This document shows positions 11,366 through 22,074 of a stretch of 64,000 bases of DNA, one piece after another. The notes under the pieces were generated by a model, which saw only the letters and a program-made list of their open reading frames with translations, ran no database searches and had not been told where the DNA came from. The stretch is from Heloderma charlesbogerti. Lineage: Eukaryota > Chordata > Lepidosauria > Squamata > Helodermatidae. Every line of letters starts with the position of its first letter. Position 1 is the first letter of the stretch. The translations under genes and the position numbers were made by a program. The DNA lies in NCBI GenBank assembly GCA_026122225.1, contig JANEZZ010002761.1, positions 930,001 to 994,000 of the forward strand. The letters run 5' to 3'.

Positions 11366-11539
11366 TTTGGGGGCATTGCATTCTAGGAAGAACCAAAGAG
11401 GTCAAGGTAGGGTATGCCGAATGATGTCATCAGCTCCTTGAAGACCACTGGGCATAGAGACCATTCCCTGGGTCTAGAGTTTTCCTGCTGAGCCAGTTGG
11501 CTTGGACATTTAAAATGTGTTTTAGGTGTTTGCTCTGAC

Positions 11540-11990
11540 AGAGTGGACATGGGGCTGTGATCACCTGAATTGTTTCATGGCCTCTCTCTGCAGGGCTTGG
11601 ATTTTACATCCACCTGTTTGTTGATGTAAGCTTTGGCCACAGTTCTGTCTGTCCTGACTAGGATGTTCCAGACCTCCAGTTGGGAGGCAAAGTTGTGTAG
11701 AACTAGGCGGATAGCCCTGAGCTCTAAGAGAGTGATACTCTGTTGTATCTCCTCTCCTGAAGAGGAGCCTGGGCCATGAAGGTCCCTGCAGAGCCCACCC
11801 CCACCCCCCTCTGCTAGAGCCAGGGCAGTATCGAACACTGTCAGTCCGCTTATGCTATTGATATACTGGCATCAGCAAACTCTGGTGAAACCCCACAAGC
11901 TTCATCTAAAGTAAATAGGGAGCAGAGATAATAACTGGGCTCACAATGGCTGATTTAGTGATCTATGAAGGAGCCTAGACTGCCCTTGGG
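11540..11990 (-). mobile_element. DIRS-like RNase H fragment, antisense
   Basis: Minus-strand frame 11838-11575 contains LELRAIRLVLHNFASQLEVW and ILVRTDRTVAKAYINKQ, matching the RNase H segment of the sense DIRS copy at 5900-6000. Confidence 0.72.
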
Positions 11991-12054
11991 CTTGTCTACG
12001 CCCTCCTCCTCCATCCACGTGGCCAGGAGGAGGAATTTGGAAGCTTCTGACCAC

Positions 12055-12240
12055 AGCTTACTGTATTCTGCAAACCTAGAACTGTGGTTAATCTTAACTA
12101 TGGTTCATTTAAGCAAGCCAGCTTCAGTAACCATGGTTTGAAGTTGGCTTGTTTGAAATAACCATAGTTAATATAAACCAGAGTTTGGTGGGTTCAGATG
12201 ACATGGCAAGCTGTGGTTTATCAAAAGTGAAGTGAAAGCT
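12055..12240. mobile_element. Palindromic MITE (actatggttaa type)
   Basis: Inverted halves: tggttaatcttaactatggtt and aaccatagttaatataaacca, with inner pair aagcaagccagctt/aagttggcttgttt. Confidence 0.65.
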
Positions 12241-12337
12241 CTCAAAACTCCTACTCATGGCTGTGGAAGAGGAGAAGTGATGGGAGGAGTATGCAAACCT
12301 GAGGGGAGGCTAGGCTCATTCATGTCTTGTTAAACCA

Positions 12338-12472
12338 GGGGTGGGCAACTTGTAGCTCTCCAGATGTTTTGGACTACAGTCTCCATCATCCATCACCACT
12401 GGCTGTTCTGGCTTGGGCTGATGGGAGTTGTAGCCCTTCAAATGTTTTGCCCTACAAGTTGCCCATCCCAGC
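12338..12472. mobile_element. Palindromic MITE
   Basis: Termini ggggtgggcaacttgtag and ctacaagttgcccatccc are inverted repeats; the middle has the gactacagtctccatc/gatgggagttgtag pair seen at 3636-3770. Confidence 0.78.
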
Positions 12473-13639
12473 AATAACCTATAGTTAAACAACCATTTAC
12501 TCCATCAGAGTGGGTCAATGCATAGGGACTGAGGGAGCTTCTTCCTTTGACTAGCACAACTAAACACTAGGCAAGTGTTTGTTGGATAAGTCTGAACTCT
12601 AGAATACAAAAGGCCTGCAAAATAATAATGTCCGTCCCTTTTTAAAAGTAGGCAAAATAGCAATTATAAAGACAGTAAGAAAGAAATAGACACAGTTTCA
12701 GGAACTCTAAATAGAAGTGAAATATACTTTTAATAACTGTTTGTGAAATCCAGTTAAATTATTTTAGTAAAAAGAAGCACACACATTAGCATTTAGTATT
12801 AATAATCAGTGATGTAGAGTTGTTTTTGCTGTAAACATCATAGTAATTCTGAATAAAAACTGTGAAGCATTATTTTCATACGGAATATCAAAACTTAAGC
12901 ACACTAAAATTTAGAAATATTTTGTATAAATATCCAATGCAAAAATTATCACAGACACAGATCCTTTTATTCAACTGAACATCAGTGTTGAAAGATCCTA
13001 TACATGCAGGTTATGTGGCTTGTGCAAGGCATTCACTGGAGGATAAAGCAGTGCCTGGAAGTTTCTGTAGTTCAGATCCAAGATGTGTTCTCACTCCATT
13101 TAAAATTTTTCTTATAGCTGAGATTGTCCTAAATTCATACAAATTCAAGTTAATTTTGTCATCCTAACATTTAATTTTACTAATGAAAAGATGTATACAG
13201 GGAAGGCAAGGAAAAATGTAAAAGAACAGTAGTTTACTTTTAAATTGGTTATATGAAGTCTGATTTAAAATTAACATGACTTACAATGAAACTTGAATGT
13301 AATACAAACATGTTAAAAGTCTAACTAAAAGCCTGCTTTACTACTGCATAAAAGACCAAATGATATCTGACTTGAAATCAAGCACTATGACATAGCAAGT
13401 CATGGCAAATACCACAGGTATCTATTATCATGGCAAATTATTGATATTATAAGTACTAATCAGGCAGCATAGAAATTTAGTTTTCGTCTCATGGAAAGAC
13501 ATTGGCTATATTCAGATATTATGTTCTCTGCTTCTCCAAACCAAAGTTTCAAGAAATGGCATGCTCCTGGTTTGATTCTGCTTCCTACCAACTTTAGACT
13601 TCTGACAGCCTTTCCACTCAGCAAGGGTGGGGGAACCTA
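12473..13639. other. AT-rich non-repetitive DNA, likely PCNT 3' end region
   Basis: No transposon recognised. AT-rich with several TTTATT (minus-strand AATAAA). It is the first unique stretch downstream of the last sure PCNT exon and may hold the terminal exon and 3' UTR. Confidence 0.35.
12963..13127 (-). other. Candidate PCNT terminal exon and polyadenylation signal
   Basis: On the minus strand an acceptor-like ...aggacaatctcag ends at 13128. With the required two-base start it gives a 35-codon open frame from 13127 to a TAA near 13022, then an AATAAA at about 12967-12972. The peptide (IRKILNGVRTHLGSEL) does not resemble the C terminus I know for pericentrin, so this is only a phase-compatible guess. 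A rival lies at about 13512-13615 (GCQKSKVGRKQNQ, acceptor gagtggaaag). Confidence 0.2.
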
Positions 13640-13810
13640 TTAAAATGGTCGACTCCCAGAGGCTAATGCAGGATGGGTGGCTCTCCAGAGGTTGTTGGAT
13701 TGCAACTCCCACCATCCCTCACCATTGGCTATGCTAGCTAAGACTGATAGGAGATGTAGTCCAGCAACATCTAGAGGGCCAAACATTTCCCACTGCTGGG
13801 CTAACGGATT
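13640..13810. mobile_element. Palindromic MITE, diverged
   Basis: Contains gattgcaactcccaccatcc and gagatgtagtccagcaacat as inverted parts, same family as 3636-3770. Confidence 0.6.
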
Positions 13811-13989
13811 CCAGAAGGCTCTAGGGGATTTTCCTGCTGCAATGACTGGTGCCCCTGTTGATACCCAAAGTACCTGTGGAATGCAGAGACTGCGTATGCT
13901 GTGTGTGTGGGTGCGCAGCTCCAGGCCACCAACCCACCACCACATGCAAGCCTGAGGACGACTGACCTTGCTGATCCCTGCTCTATACT

Positions 13990-14180
13990 TTTGGGGGTGG
14001 GGGGAGAGAAAGAGGGACCAGCGAGGGAGGGAGGAAAGAAGGAAAGAAAGAAAGAACAAGGAATCAGAGAGAGAAAGAGGGGCCAAGGGGTGGGGGGAGA
14101 GGAGCTCGAGAGAAAGGAAGAGGAGAGGAGAGGAGAGGAGAGGAGAGGAAGGAAGGGAGGGAGGGAGGGAGGGAGGTTTA
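13990..14180. repeat. Purine-rich low complexity (GGGA/GAAA/GGAGA)
   Basis: Nearly uninterrupted G/A over 190 bp with gaaagaaag, aggagaggag and gggagggagg tracts; open frames here are artefacts of composition. Confidence 0.9.
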
Positions 14181-14184
14181 TGCA

Positions 14185-14460
14185 TTTTGGATGAAGGACT
14201 GCTGGCTGGAGATGTACTTATACCTCACAAAGACTGGGAAGAATGTGTTTGCCTGAAGAATGGTGAGTTTGATCAGGAGAGCTTAACCTGAAACTTGGGA
14301 GGAATGGAGACGAAAGCCCAGAGGTAAGGACTACAGATAAAGGCTCATACACTATAGCAGGAACTGGGAGAACAGTTGTAATAGGACCCGTTAAAACTCT
14401 TACTAAGAGTGCAAGGAGGTCACTAGGGAATGAAGTCACTAGAGGATAAAATTCATGGAG
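14185..14460 (+). mobile_element. CR1 ORF1 3' fragment
   Basis: Aligns by eye to the ORF1 end of the other CR1 copies: LDEGLLAGDV, LIPHKDWEECVCLKN corresponds to the DGLLARDGLHLTKAGKNVFG segment at 21830-21880. Confidence 0.65.
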
Positions 14461-14839
14461 AGAGAGAGAGACAGAGACAGAGACAGGAAGGAAGGAAGGA
14501 GCCAGAGAGAGGGAGAGAAGCCAGAGTGAGTAGCACCCGCACAGTGTGCACATTCAGTTACACACACAAACACAGATAAGGGGGCACGCCCAACATTTTG
14601 TTTTATTGGCCCCCATCCTCCCTAAGGCAGCTAATTTGTGGTGGTGCCCAGGGTACAAAATGGTTGGAGACCCCTGCCCTACTGGAATCCACTGCATGCA
14701 GGTGCTGTCCACAGTGTGAGCATATTGTTAAGGAAATATATGAATTACAAAACAGGAAATCACTGGTTTAAACTGAACTTTTTTCTTCAGCAATTAAAAA
14801 CACCTTGATTTAAATAAATCCACTGAAGCAATGCTACAC

Positions 14840-16430
14840 AACTTCCGTTAATCTGGTTAACTAAAAGGGTTAAATAATATTGCTAACAAAAGACTGAAGA
14901 TGGCTAATATGATCTGGTTGAATGATCTGAGTGAGGGTTTTGGGGAGACCTACAAGAAGAGCCCCTAAAAGACCCAGACTCGCATTTATGAATCAGTCTT
15001 ATATACCAGCCTCTTGACCCCTGGGTGAAAAGACCTTGAAGTTTGATTCTATGCTGATTGATGTGATTTCACTAACTGAGACCCTTAACTAAGATGTTGT
15101 AGGGCTGTCTTTGAAGAAAGGAAAAAATGCAGCTGCCTTTACAAGCACTTTGCAAGCGGCCTTTGTTCAAGGCCACAGTGTGCTGGCAGAGTGTATGAGT
15201 GAGATGAACTGAAGAACTGAGCATGCTTGGATGCCTACTAAGAGGAGGAAAAGTACTGTTTTGACATCTCGTGGTGTACACTTGCTAATAAGAGAATGTC
15301 CTTACTCGATGCTAGTTGAGCAGGGCTCAGGGCAGTAGCCCTGAGCACAAGCAACAACTGGGAGGAGATGTTCGGGCAGATATGACCAAAGATGACGGTG
15401 AGTTTAAAAATGTAGAAATACATGAAAGAAATACATCAAGATAACATGGCCAGATGGCAGACTTTGGGCCATGTTTTAGGACATTTCAAAATAACCTGTT
15501 TGTAGTGGTGCCAAATACGTTCCCCAAACATGTGACATTGTGGGAGATAGATGAGACACCTTACTTCTGATTGAAGTAAGCGAGTGGTCTAACCCCCCCC
15601 CCATTTTGATTGGAAGATGGTTGTCTCATTACTCATTGGGGCCCCATCTCTGACCAGAGGAAATGCATAAAAGCACAGGTAGTGAGAGAGCTCATTTCGG
15701 CTGCTGTTCCTGCTGCTGCTGCTCCACTTCCCTCTTTCTACTGTGCCACCAGACCCAAGGATTTGGGTAACTATGGACCTCTTTAGACTCTTAGACTTTG
15801 GAACTTGAAATATTTTCTGAAGTTAGGACTTCAGAAGTCCTGGCTTCAGAGTTATTTCTGAGTTTGAGATGTAGAATTATTTCTGGGCTTGGGTCTTAAG
15901 AGTTATTTCTGAGCTTCAGACTAGGAGTTATTTCTGAAGATGGGACTTAGAATTATTCCCAAGTCTTGGGTTTTTCCTTTCACTCTAACTTCTACCTTGA
16001 TTCTTCACATGCCTAGAGGAACTTAGCAATGTTTTAGCGTTATTTTTATAATTCAAGTAATGTGCAGGAGGAGGAAAAGGGAGAGTTAACAGTTATATTT
16101 TAGTCAAGTTTGGTTTTGTTTTAGTTTAGCTTTAAACCGCAAGTAATAAACAGGAGAAAGTTGAAAGGAGGAGTTATAACAATGTTAGAAGCTCAAGCCG
16201 TTTTCCTAATAGCCAAATTCATAATACCAGTTTTGGTAATTGCAAGTATTTTAATTAATCTTCTATTTTTGTTGCATTCTCTTTCCATGCAATTATAGAG
16301 AAAGTTTCTAACATTCATATAACCACGATGCCACTTTCTTTATATTTTGTATTTTTCTGAAATAAAGCCTTAAATAGATTTCAATTTACAATTTTGTCTG
16401 TGGTGATGTTTGTCTGTTGGGATTAGCTTG
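14840..16430 (+). mobile_element. LTR-like dispersed repeat, copy B
   Basis: Inverted partner of 4100-5140. A TATA-like gcataaaagc lies near 15665, a (gct)n stretch near 15710, then repeated phrases agttatttctgag and a polyadenylation signal ctgaaataaagcc at about 16358. The order promoter then poly(A) signal fits an LTR. Ends and target duplication were not resolved. Confidence 0.5.
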
Positions 16431-16880
16431 GTTACCCACCAGGGTGCTTTGGACCCATTTGATGCTGGTTCTGAGGTTAAGCAGGACCAAATTTACAACT
16501 TCCAGCTGATTCTTTCAAGATGCTTGCTTATGGACAAATATAGTCTAGTACAGTCATTATTTATATTTGGAAGTTGGGAATAAAATTTGAGCAAGAGGAA
16601 GGCTAGGTCAACTCTCCAACTGATAATAAAATGCATTTTTAGTTACCATAAATTATTTTAAAGGATAAACCTTCCAATTTCAGTCTTAGTTATAAAAAGG
16701 CATTTTTTTTCAGTTTTCCTTTGACAATATTTCAGGCAATCTCCATTGATTTCTTTGACAGGAAAGGGAAAGAAATTGAGAGATTCTGCGGGAGCAGACA
16801 TGTTCCCATGTGGGGAGACTGGGTACGATTTAGGACAGAAAGCCAAATGGCTGTCTCATCATTTATCCAAACTATCTTAC
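16431..16880. other. PCNT terminal-intron sequence
   Basis: No repeat or convincing exon seen. A short phase-compatible frame after attgtcaaag near 16715 is too weak to call. Confidence 0.4.
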
Positions 16881-16987
16881 CTGGCATAAGAATTCCTAAT
16901 CTCTGCTGAATGGTCTCCAAATGAGCAATGTATTCGGTTAATGAATGTTCAGGATCTTTAGATGAAGCTTGAGAAGCAGAGCTAAAC
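16881..16987 (-). CDS. PCNT: PCNT exon, conserved C-terminal motif (107 bp)
   Basis: Acceptor ...tttttatatcctatag ends at 16988; donor CCAG|gtaaga follows 16881. It completes an Arg codon, then encodes FSSASQASSKDPEHSLTEYI and HLETIQQRLGILMP, the short conserved helix near the C terminus of pericentrin (AKAP9 has a related RALTDYI version). One base of the last codon remains, so a terminal exon starting with two bases is needed; it lies at lower coordinates and is not certain. Confidence 0.9.
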
Positions 16988-17049
16988 CTATAGGATATAA
17001 AAATAGTAAAATCTTCCCATTTAACAAAATTCCCTGTACACACAATAGT

Positions 17050-17350
17050 CAGTTAACCAAGGACACCGACATAAGCACAAGGGAATAACAGTAGTATCTT
17101 GAGATATCTCCTTTGCTGGAGATTGTCTGGCAGACAATGAAAAGCCAAGACAGAACAAGTTCTCAGAGGTGTCAAAGTGAAATTTGTTCATTTACGCCCG
17201 ATGCATTTTGGAGACTAAGGCTCCTTCTTCAGAGACAATCTTATAAAATGCAAATACTGCAAACAAACTCAGCCAGCTTACTACAGTAGTGGCTCTCCTT
17301 CATACATCAACCCTCTTAGCTTGTAGGTTCCTGCAAGGGAAGCCTCTTGA
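17050..17350 (-). other. Possible Penelope-like element remnant
   Basis: On the minus strand ctgaagaaggagccttagtc then tccaaaatgcatcggg is the kind of phrase found in Penelope-like and related vertebrate repeats. A similar plus-strand phrase (ctgaagaagatcttaggtca) occurs at 17799-17820. Family assignment is from memory only. Confidence 0.25.
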
Positions 17351-17468
17351 GTGATTCCATTAGCTTTTAGGTTAACCTTTGGATATTAGACTACTGCAGT
17401 TCCTTGCCTTTTCCACACCTATATATTTAAAGTGGAGAATAAGGCCCATTTTCACTTTTTTGCTATTC

Positions 17469-17494
17469 AGAGAGAGAGAGAGAGAGAGAGAGAG
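17469..17494. repeat. (GA)n microsatellite
   Basis: Uninterrupted agagagag run of about 26 bp. Confidence 0.95.
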
Positions 17495-17639
17495 CATGCA
17501 CGCATATACATGCACGCTCTGGCACGTGTATTTATTTGGCAAGGTCCATGAATTTGTGCCTGAGCTGGTGGTGATACTGCACTGTCCTATATTGTCTGTA
17601 GACAATTGTCTATTGTCTGTGTGTATATAAACAAGCATT

Positions 17640-17726
17640 TTGAGACTGAATACACACACACACACACACACACCTTTTTACATACTAGACCATTTGTATA
17701 TACTAGACCACTGAAGAAGATCTTGA

Positions 17727-17762
<36 letters not shown>

Positions 17763-17815
17763 TTTTACATATTAGACCATTTGTATATACTAGACCACTG
17801 AAGAAGATCTTAGGT
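17640..17815. repeat. Tandem duplication with (CA)n
   Basis: Two units, each gaatacacac... (CA)n followed by cacctttttacat, ctagaccatttgtatatact and agaccactgaagaagatctt. The second unit has the longer CA run (about 17726-17760). Confidence 0.9.
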
Positions 17816-18320
17816 CAAAACACATTTGGTTCATTTCTGGTTCTGGTTATTCTTGGTACTGCAGGATATTATTGCACAACTGAATTGTATTCTCCTCTTA
17901 TTGTCTTTGAATATACGTTTTTAGTTTGTATAGATAATGTAATATTATCAGCTTTGGGGGGATATTATTTATCTTCATCAGTGTGCTTATCCCAATTGGT
18001 TTAACACTTCTTGGTTTTGTGTTGTGATATATTTCCTGTATGCTTTTGTTTACCTGTAATGGTAGTTTTTCAACTGGACATCTGTGACCTTAAACAATCC
18101 ACTCTTCCCTGCTTCTGTGTCTCACTCTTAAATTGTTCCTCTGCTGTGGTGCACCAAGAAATGGGAAGGAGACCGGAGTCATGCCATGGAACCTGTGCAC
18201 AGGGGGTGGGTGGGACACCTGCCTAAAGCTCTGCTCAGCTCTAGAATGTTCCAAATGACTGTTTACGCAAGTCTTATTGTCTGCTTGTATTTCCTTTGTA
18301 CAAGCTTGCATTCCCTTTTG
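17816..18320. other. PCNT intron sequence, unassigned
   Basis: No convincing frame or repeat family. A Penelope-like phrase marks its left end. Confidence 0.4.
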
Positions 18321-18329
18321 TTTTCCTCA

Positions 18330-19060
18330 TTTGGGCAAGACTTCCTTTTCTGAAGAAAACCTTATTTTCTCTAATATCTTCCTTGACACTGCTTGTTAAC
18401 TATGGTGGTGACCTCTTGGACTTGATGCTACCTTTCCTAACCTGTGGTATACATTCTAGCTGAACTTCTGTGATTGTGGTTTTGAGAAATCTCCAAGCAT
18501 TTTGAAGGGATTAAACCTTCTTGACTCCCCATTTCAACTTGCATTTTACCAGTTCCCTCATATTAGAGAAGTTTCCTCTTTTGAAGTCAAATGTGACCAT
18601 GTTGGACTTCCTTGGCAATTTCCCACTTAAATTCATATTAAATCTAAAAGCACTCCGGTCACTGTTTCCAACTGGTTCAACAACACTCACATCTGTACTA
18701 GGTCCTAGGCAACATCACTTAGGATTAAATCCAGGGTTGCTTCCCTTCTGGTTGGTTCCATGGCCAACTCTTCTAGGGTACAGAAGGGAATCAAGGACTT
18801 TAATCTCGTTGTCGTGAACAGAACATACATTTATCCAGTATATGCGAGAGTAACTGAAGTCACCCATTATTACAACACTTCCTCATTTGGAGGTTCGCCG
18901 ATTTCATTTTCCATCTCAAGATCACCCTGAGTGGTGTGGTCTGGGGGATGATAGCATGTTCCTAATACTAAATTGGTTTTGGAGCCTGGTATTGTCACCC
19001 ACAGGGTTTTTGTGAAGGAGTCTGCCCCTTTTAGGTTTTCTAGTCTGCTTAACACTAATA
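18330..19060 (-). mobile_element. L3/CR1-type LINE ORF2 fragment (endonuclease side)
   Basis: Minus-strand frames give GTCYHPPDHTTQ, MGDFSYSRIYW, GHGTNQKGSNPGFNPK and SDRSAFRFNM. These match the endonuclease segment of CR1-like ORF2 (YRPP, GDFN..DI.W, SDH region). It is broken and old. Confidence 0.68.
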
Positions 19061-19074
19061 AATACTTTTTAGTT

Positions 19075-19240
19075 GACCAACAAACTAAATTAAAAGAAAA
19101 TGAAGTAGAGCAATAACTGGAAGATGAAGTGCAGCAGATTTTACAAACTGCTTGCATTGCACATTCAGATACAGATTGCACAAAAGCAGCTGGTGCCGAT
19201 AAACAGAAAGAACCATTTAGATGTTGCTGAAACATAAAAC
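19075..19240 (+). pseudogene. Coding-like stretch, possible processed pseudogene fragment
   Basis: Frame DQQTKLKENEVEQ, one TAA, then LEDEVQQILQTACIAHSDTD and KAAGADKQKEPFRCC before a stop. The charged helical composition looks coding, opposite in strand to PCNT. Source gene not recognised. Confidence 0.25.
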
Positions 19241-19387
19241 TCTTTTGAAAGGTGGGTGAGTGTGTTTACAGATAAGTCAAAGCGTAAATACAACGTTTAT
19301 TTATATATTCATTTAGAACTACGTATTAGTTAGGAAAAGTTTAGTGCATGGAAGACACACATACATGAAAACAAGTTTTACACTAAC

Positions 19388-19529
19388 CTATTATGCAAGT
19401 GATGTGGTGATTTAGGTGAACAGTTCACAAGTCTCATGATGTTGCTTCTGTTGCAGTATCCAGCTTCTTGAGTAGCATAACCTGGGAATGGCTGTTGCTG
19501 CTTTAGTACCTCCGCTCTAGCTCTGGGAT
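19388..19529 (-). CDS. PCNT: PCNT exon, C-terminal low-complexity tail (142 bp)
   Basis: Acceptor ...tattgttcaattcag ends at 19530; donor AATAG|gttagt follows 19388. Two of three frames close at once. The open frame reads PRARAEVLKQQQPFPGYA through GYCNRSNIMRLVNCSPK, a Ser/Pro/Gln-rich basic tail as found after PACT. Phase 1 in and phase 2 out match both neighbours. The intron to the preceding exon is 10 kb and contains the entire Copia nest. Confidence 0.8.
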
Positions 19530-19976
19530 CTGAATTGAACAATATATATTGTTTAATTTATATCCTACTTGAGAGCCTCAGGGGAGATAACATTCATAAT
19601 AACAAACAAACAAACCAAAATTATGATCAATTAAGATAATTCCATTTTCGTCTTATTTTCTTAACAACAGAACAGAAACGGTGTTTATGCTTTTTATGAA
19701 GGATACCTTCACTGTTCAATAATGCTTAGAACACATTGGAAATATAATTTCAGTTATGTTCAATAATTTCAGTTATATGTTTTAGAAATATAATTTCAGC
19801 TAACAAGCAAATTTTAATGTGGAAAAGCAAACAAAATAAAACTTTTAAGATTTTAATAAGTATACATGCAAATTTAACAATAAAAACAGGGCACAAAAAA
19901 TTGCAGACAGATGTAGACTTAAGGATTTCTCTGACAGTCGTTTGCAGACCTTGCTCCTTTTGTATAACCCAAAATC
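19530..19976. other. PCNT intron sequence
   Basis: AT-rich intron between the exon acceptor and the Copia insertion site. No repeat or RNA is recognised. Confidence 0.5.
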
Positions 19977-20293
19977 TGTTGGAAGAATGACAAGAGAAGA
20001 ATAACTCTGGAGGGAGGAGTTTTGTGGAGAAGATGTATGTGCATGCAAGGGTTAACTTGACTTTGCACTCTAAGCCTTTGGGAATACCTCTGGGGTCAGG
20101 GGTTAATAGAATGAACCACTCCACCAGTGGCTAGGGGGGAGATAGTAGGCATCACCTAGTAATCAGGTAAGTTCCTTTATTTGCCTAGAAGGAAGCCATT
20201 CCTTTCCTATCTTTCCCGGCATGATGGTGCTAGGAGAAGCTCGCACAGTTTTCTCTCTTCATAACTTAGTAGAAGCCATGATTGTTTTAAGTT

Positions 20294-20700
20294 CGCCTCT
20301 TAGCTGAGCAGAGCAAGGGAAGCTGCTCCAGCTGGTCTAGGGGCTATCCAAGCAAGCAAGCTCCCAGAGAGTGAGCCAACATGGAGAGCAAACAGGTGTT
20401 TGGAAGAGGAGTTGCAGTGGAAGAGGAGACAAAGGCAAAGTGGTGAGTGGGCTGGAGTAAGCCCAGGGGACTTCCCATTCTGAGTCGCTGTGAGCTCACC
20501 ATGTGCTCCTGAATTGAGGGGGTATGGCCTGAGTACTCCCAGCAGCTGTGTGGGCAGGGAGTTTCAGTGTGTTTCCTGCCTCCTAGCTGAGCAGAGCAGA
20601 GCAGAGCAAGCTGCTCCAGCTGGTCTAGGGGCTACACAAGCAAGCAAGCTCCCAGACAGCGAGCAACTGGAGTGAGTGAATAGGGAGAGCAAACAGGAGT
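20294..20700 (+). promoter_or_regulatory. CR1 5' UTR tandem units (promoter-like monomers)
   Basis: Two diverged copies of a unit begin at 20294 and about 20578: gcctcytagctgagcagagc..., ctgctccagctggtctaggg and caagcaagctcccagaga/caga. Unit spacing is about 285 bp. Tandem monomers at a LINE 5' end usually act as internal promoters; that role here is inferred. Confidence 0.5.
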
Positions 20701-20890
20701 TTGGCAGAGCAGTTCGGCCGGGGTGGTCAAGGGGGAGGCCCTTAACAAATTTAGTTTTCTATTTATTTTCTTGTAACACACACTTCCATACCAGTGTTAA
20801 ACCCCAGTGTTAACCACTAGTGAATAGAGGGCAAAGCACAGGCTATTCCAGTACCATCAGAAAGCTAGAAACATAAAGGGAATAGAGACT

Positions 20891-21915
20891 GTGGAAGGAC
20901 AAGACTCTCCAGTGGTGGTGGCCTGCAAGGTGTGCGCAATGTTTGTTTTCTTGCCCAAGAACAACATGGCCTACATGTGCAACAAGTGCAAGTTGATCAC
21001 ACTGCTGGAAGAAAAAGTAAGAGGACTGGAGCGGCGACTGGTGACCCTCCAAGGAATAAGAGAACACAAAGAGTTCTTGGACAGAACGGTGGAACTACAG
21101 CAGCAAAGTGAAGAACAGAAGCTAGAAGAGAAACAGCAAGCTGAGGCAGAAGTGGGAAATGCTGAGGTGAGGAAAAATGCAGTAGAGGATACTCTGTGGA
21201 AAAGGGTGACAGTTAGGAGAAGAAGAACTAGACACGACTCTGCACAGTGGAAGCAGTGGAGCTATGGAACCGTTTCCAGGTACTTGAGGATGAGACTGGA
21301 GGACAGCCTGCAGAGGAAGAATCACAGGGGAACCTACATGAGAATGAGCAAGAGGCTGAATGTCAGTCAAGCAGAGGCAATGAAACCAAGGCCTACAACA
21401 ACAAAAAGAGAAGAGTAGAAGTTGTGGGACACGCCTTGCTGTGTGGGATTAAAACCCAAGTATGTTGCGAAGACCCATGGACTCGCCAGGTATGCTGTCT
21501 CCTGCGGGGATGGATTAGAGATGTGACTGAAGGGTTGTCTACACTCATAAAGCCCACTGACAGGTAACACTTTCTTCTCATCCATGTGAGAACAAATGAT
21601 ACCGCCAAGTGGCGCTATGAAGAAATCACATCAGACTTTGAAGCTTTGGGAAGGAAACTCAAAAATTTTGGGGCCCAGATAGCTTTCTCATCCATCCATC
21701 CTTCCAGTAGTTAGAAGAGGGATAGAAAGGGAACGAAAAATACTCCGGGTGAATGACTGGCTACAAAGGTGGTGCCGACATGAGAGATTTGGATTCTGGG
21801 ACCACAGGCTACACTTCCTGGAAGATGGACTGTTGGCAAGGGACGGGTTGCACCTCACAAAGGCTGGGAAGAATGTGTTTGGCCACAGCATAAAGAACTT
21901 CATCAGGAGGGCTTT
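20891..21915 (+). pseudogene. CR1 ORF1 (zinc-finger, coiled coil, SGNH esterase), broken
   Basis: Begins MEGQDSPVVVACKVCAMFV with paired CxxC motifs, then a coiled coil (KLITLLEEKVRGLERRL), then a hydrolase domain. Frame changes occur near 21240 and 21560-21710. The DGLHLT motif near 21850 and the end FIRRALN at about 21915 remain readable. CR1 ORF1 esterases are thought to aid membrane or nucleic-acid handling in retrotransposition. Confidence 0.8.
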
Positions 21916-22074
21916 AAACTGAGTCCTATGGGGCAGGGAGATGTAAAGTTGGGGGTAACAATGGACAAAAGCTCATGCACCACAACGGACACAACAACAG
22001 CTCTAATAGCGCCCAATAACAGTCTTCACAAACATGTAGGAAGGAAGCCAGACGATAAAGCACATGGTCTTCGA

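Noticed and set aside
10756..11424. 222-codon plus-strand open frame
   Set aside because: It overlaps an antisense L3/CR1 fragment and MITE-like DNA; hydrophobic composition is a by-product of T-rich sequence.
13901..14291. Glu/Lys/Arg-rich frames of about 100 codons
   Set aside because: They come from the purine-rich simple repeat and have no protein-like complexity.
17640..17815. CRISPR-like spacing of repeats
   Set aside because: Only two tandem units with CA microsatellites in a vertebrate genome; no array structure.
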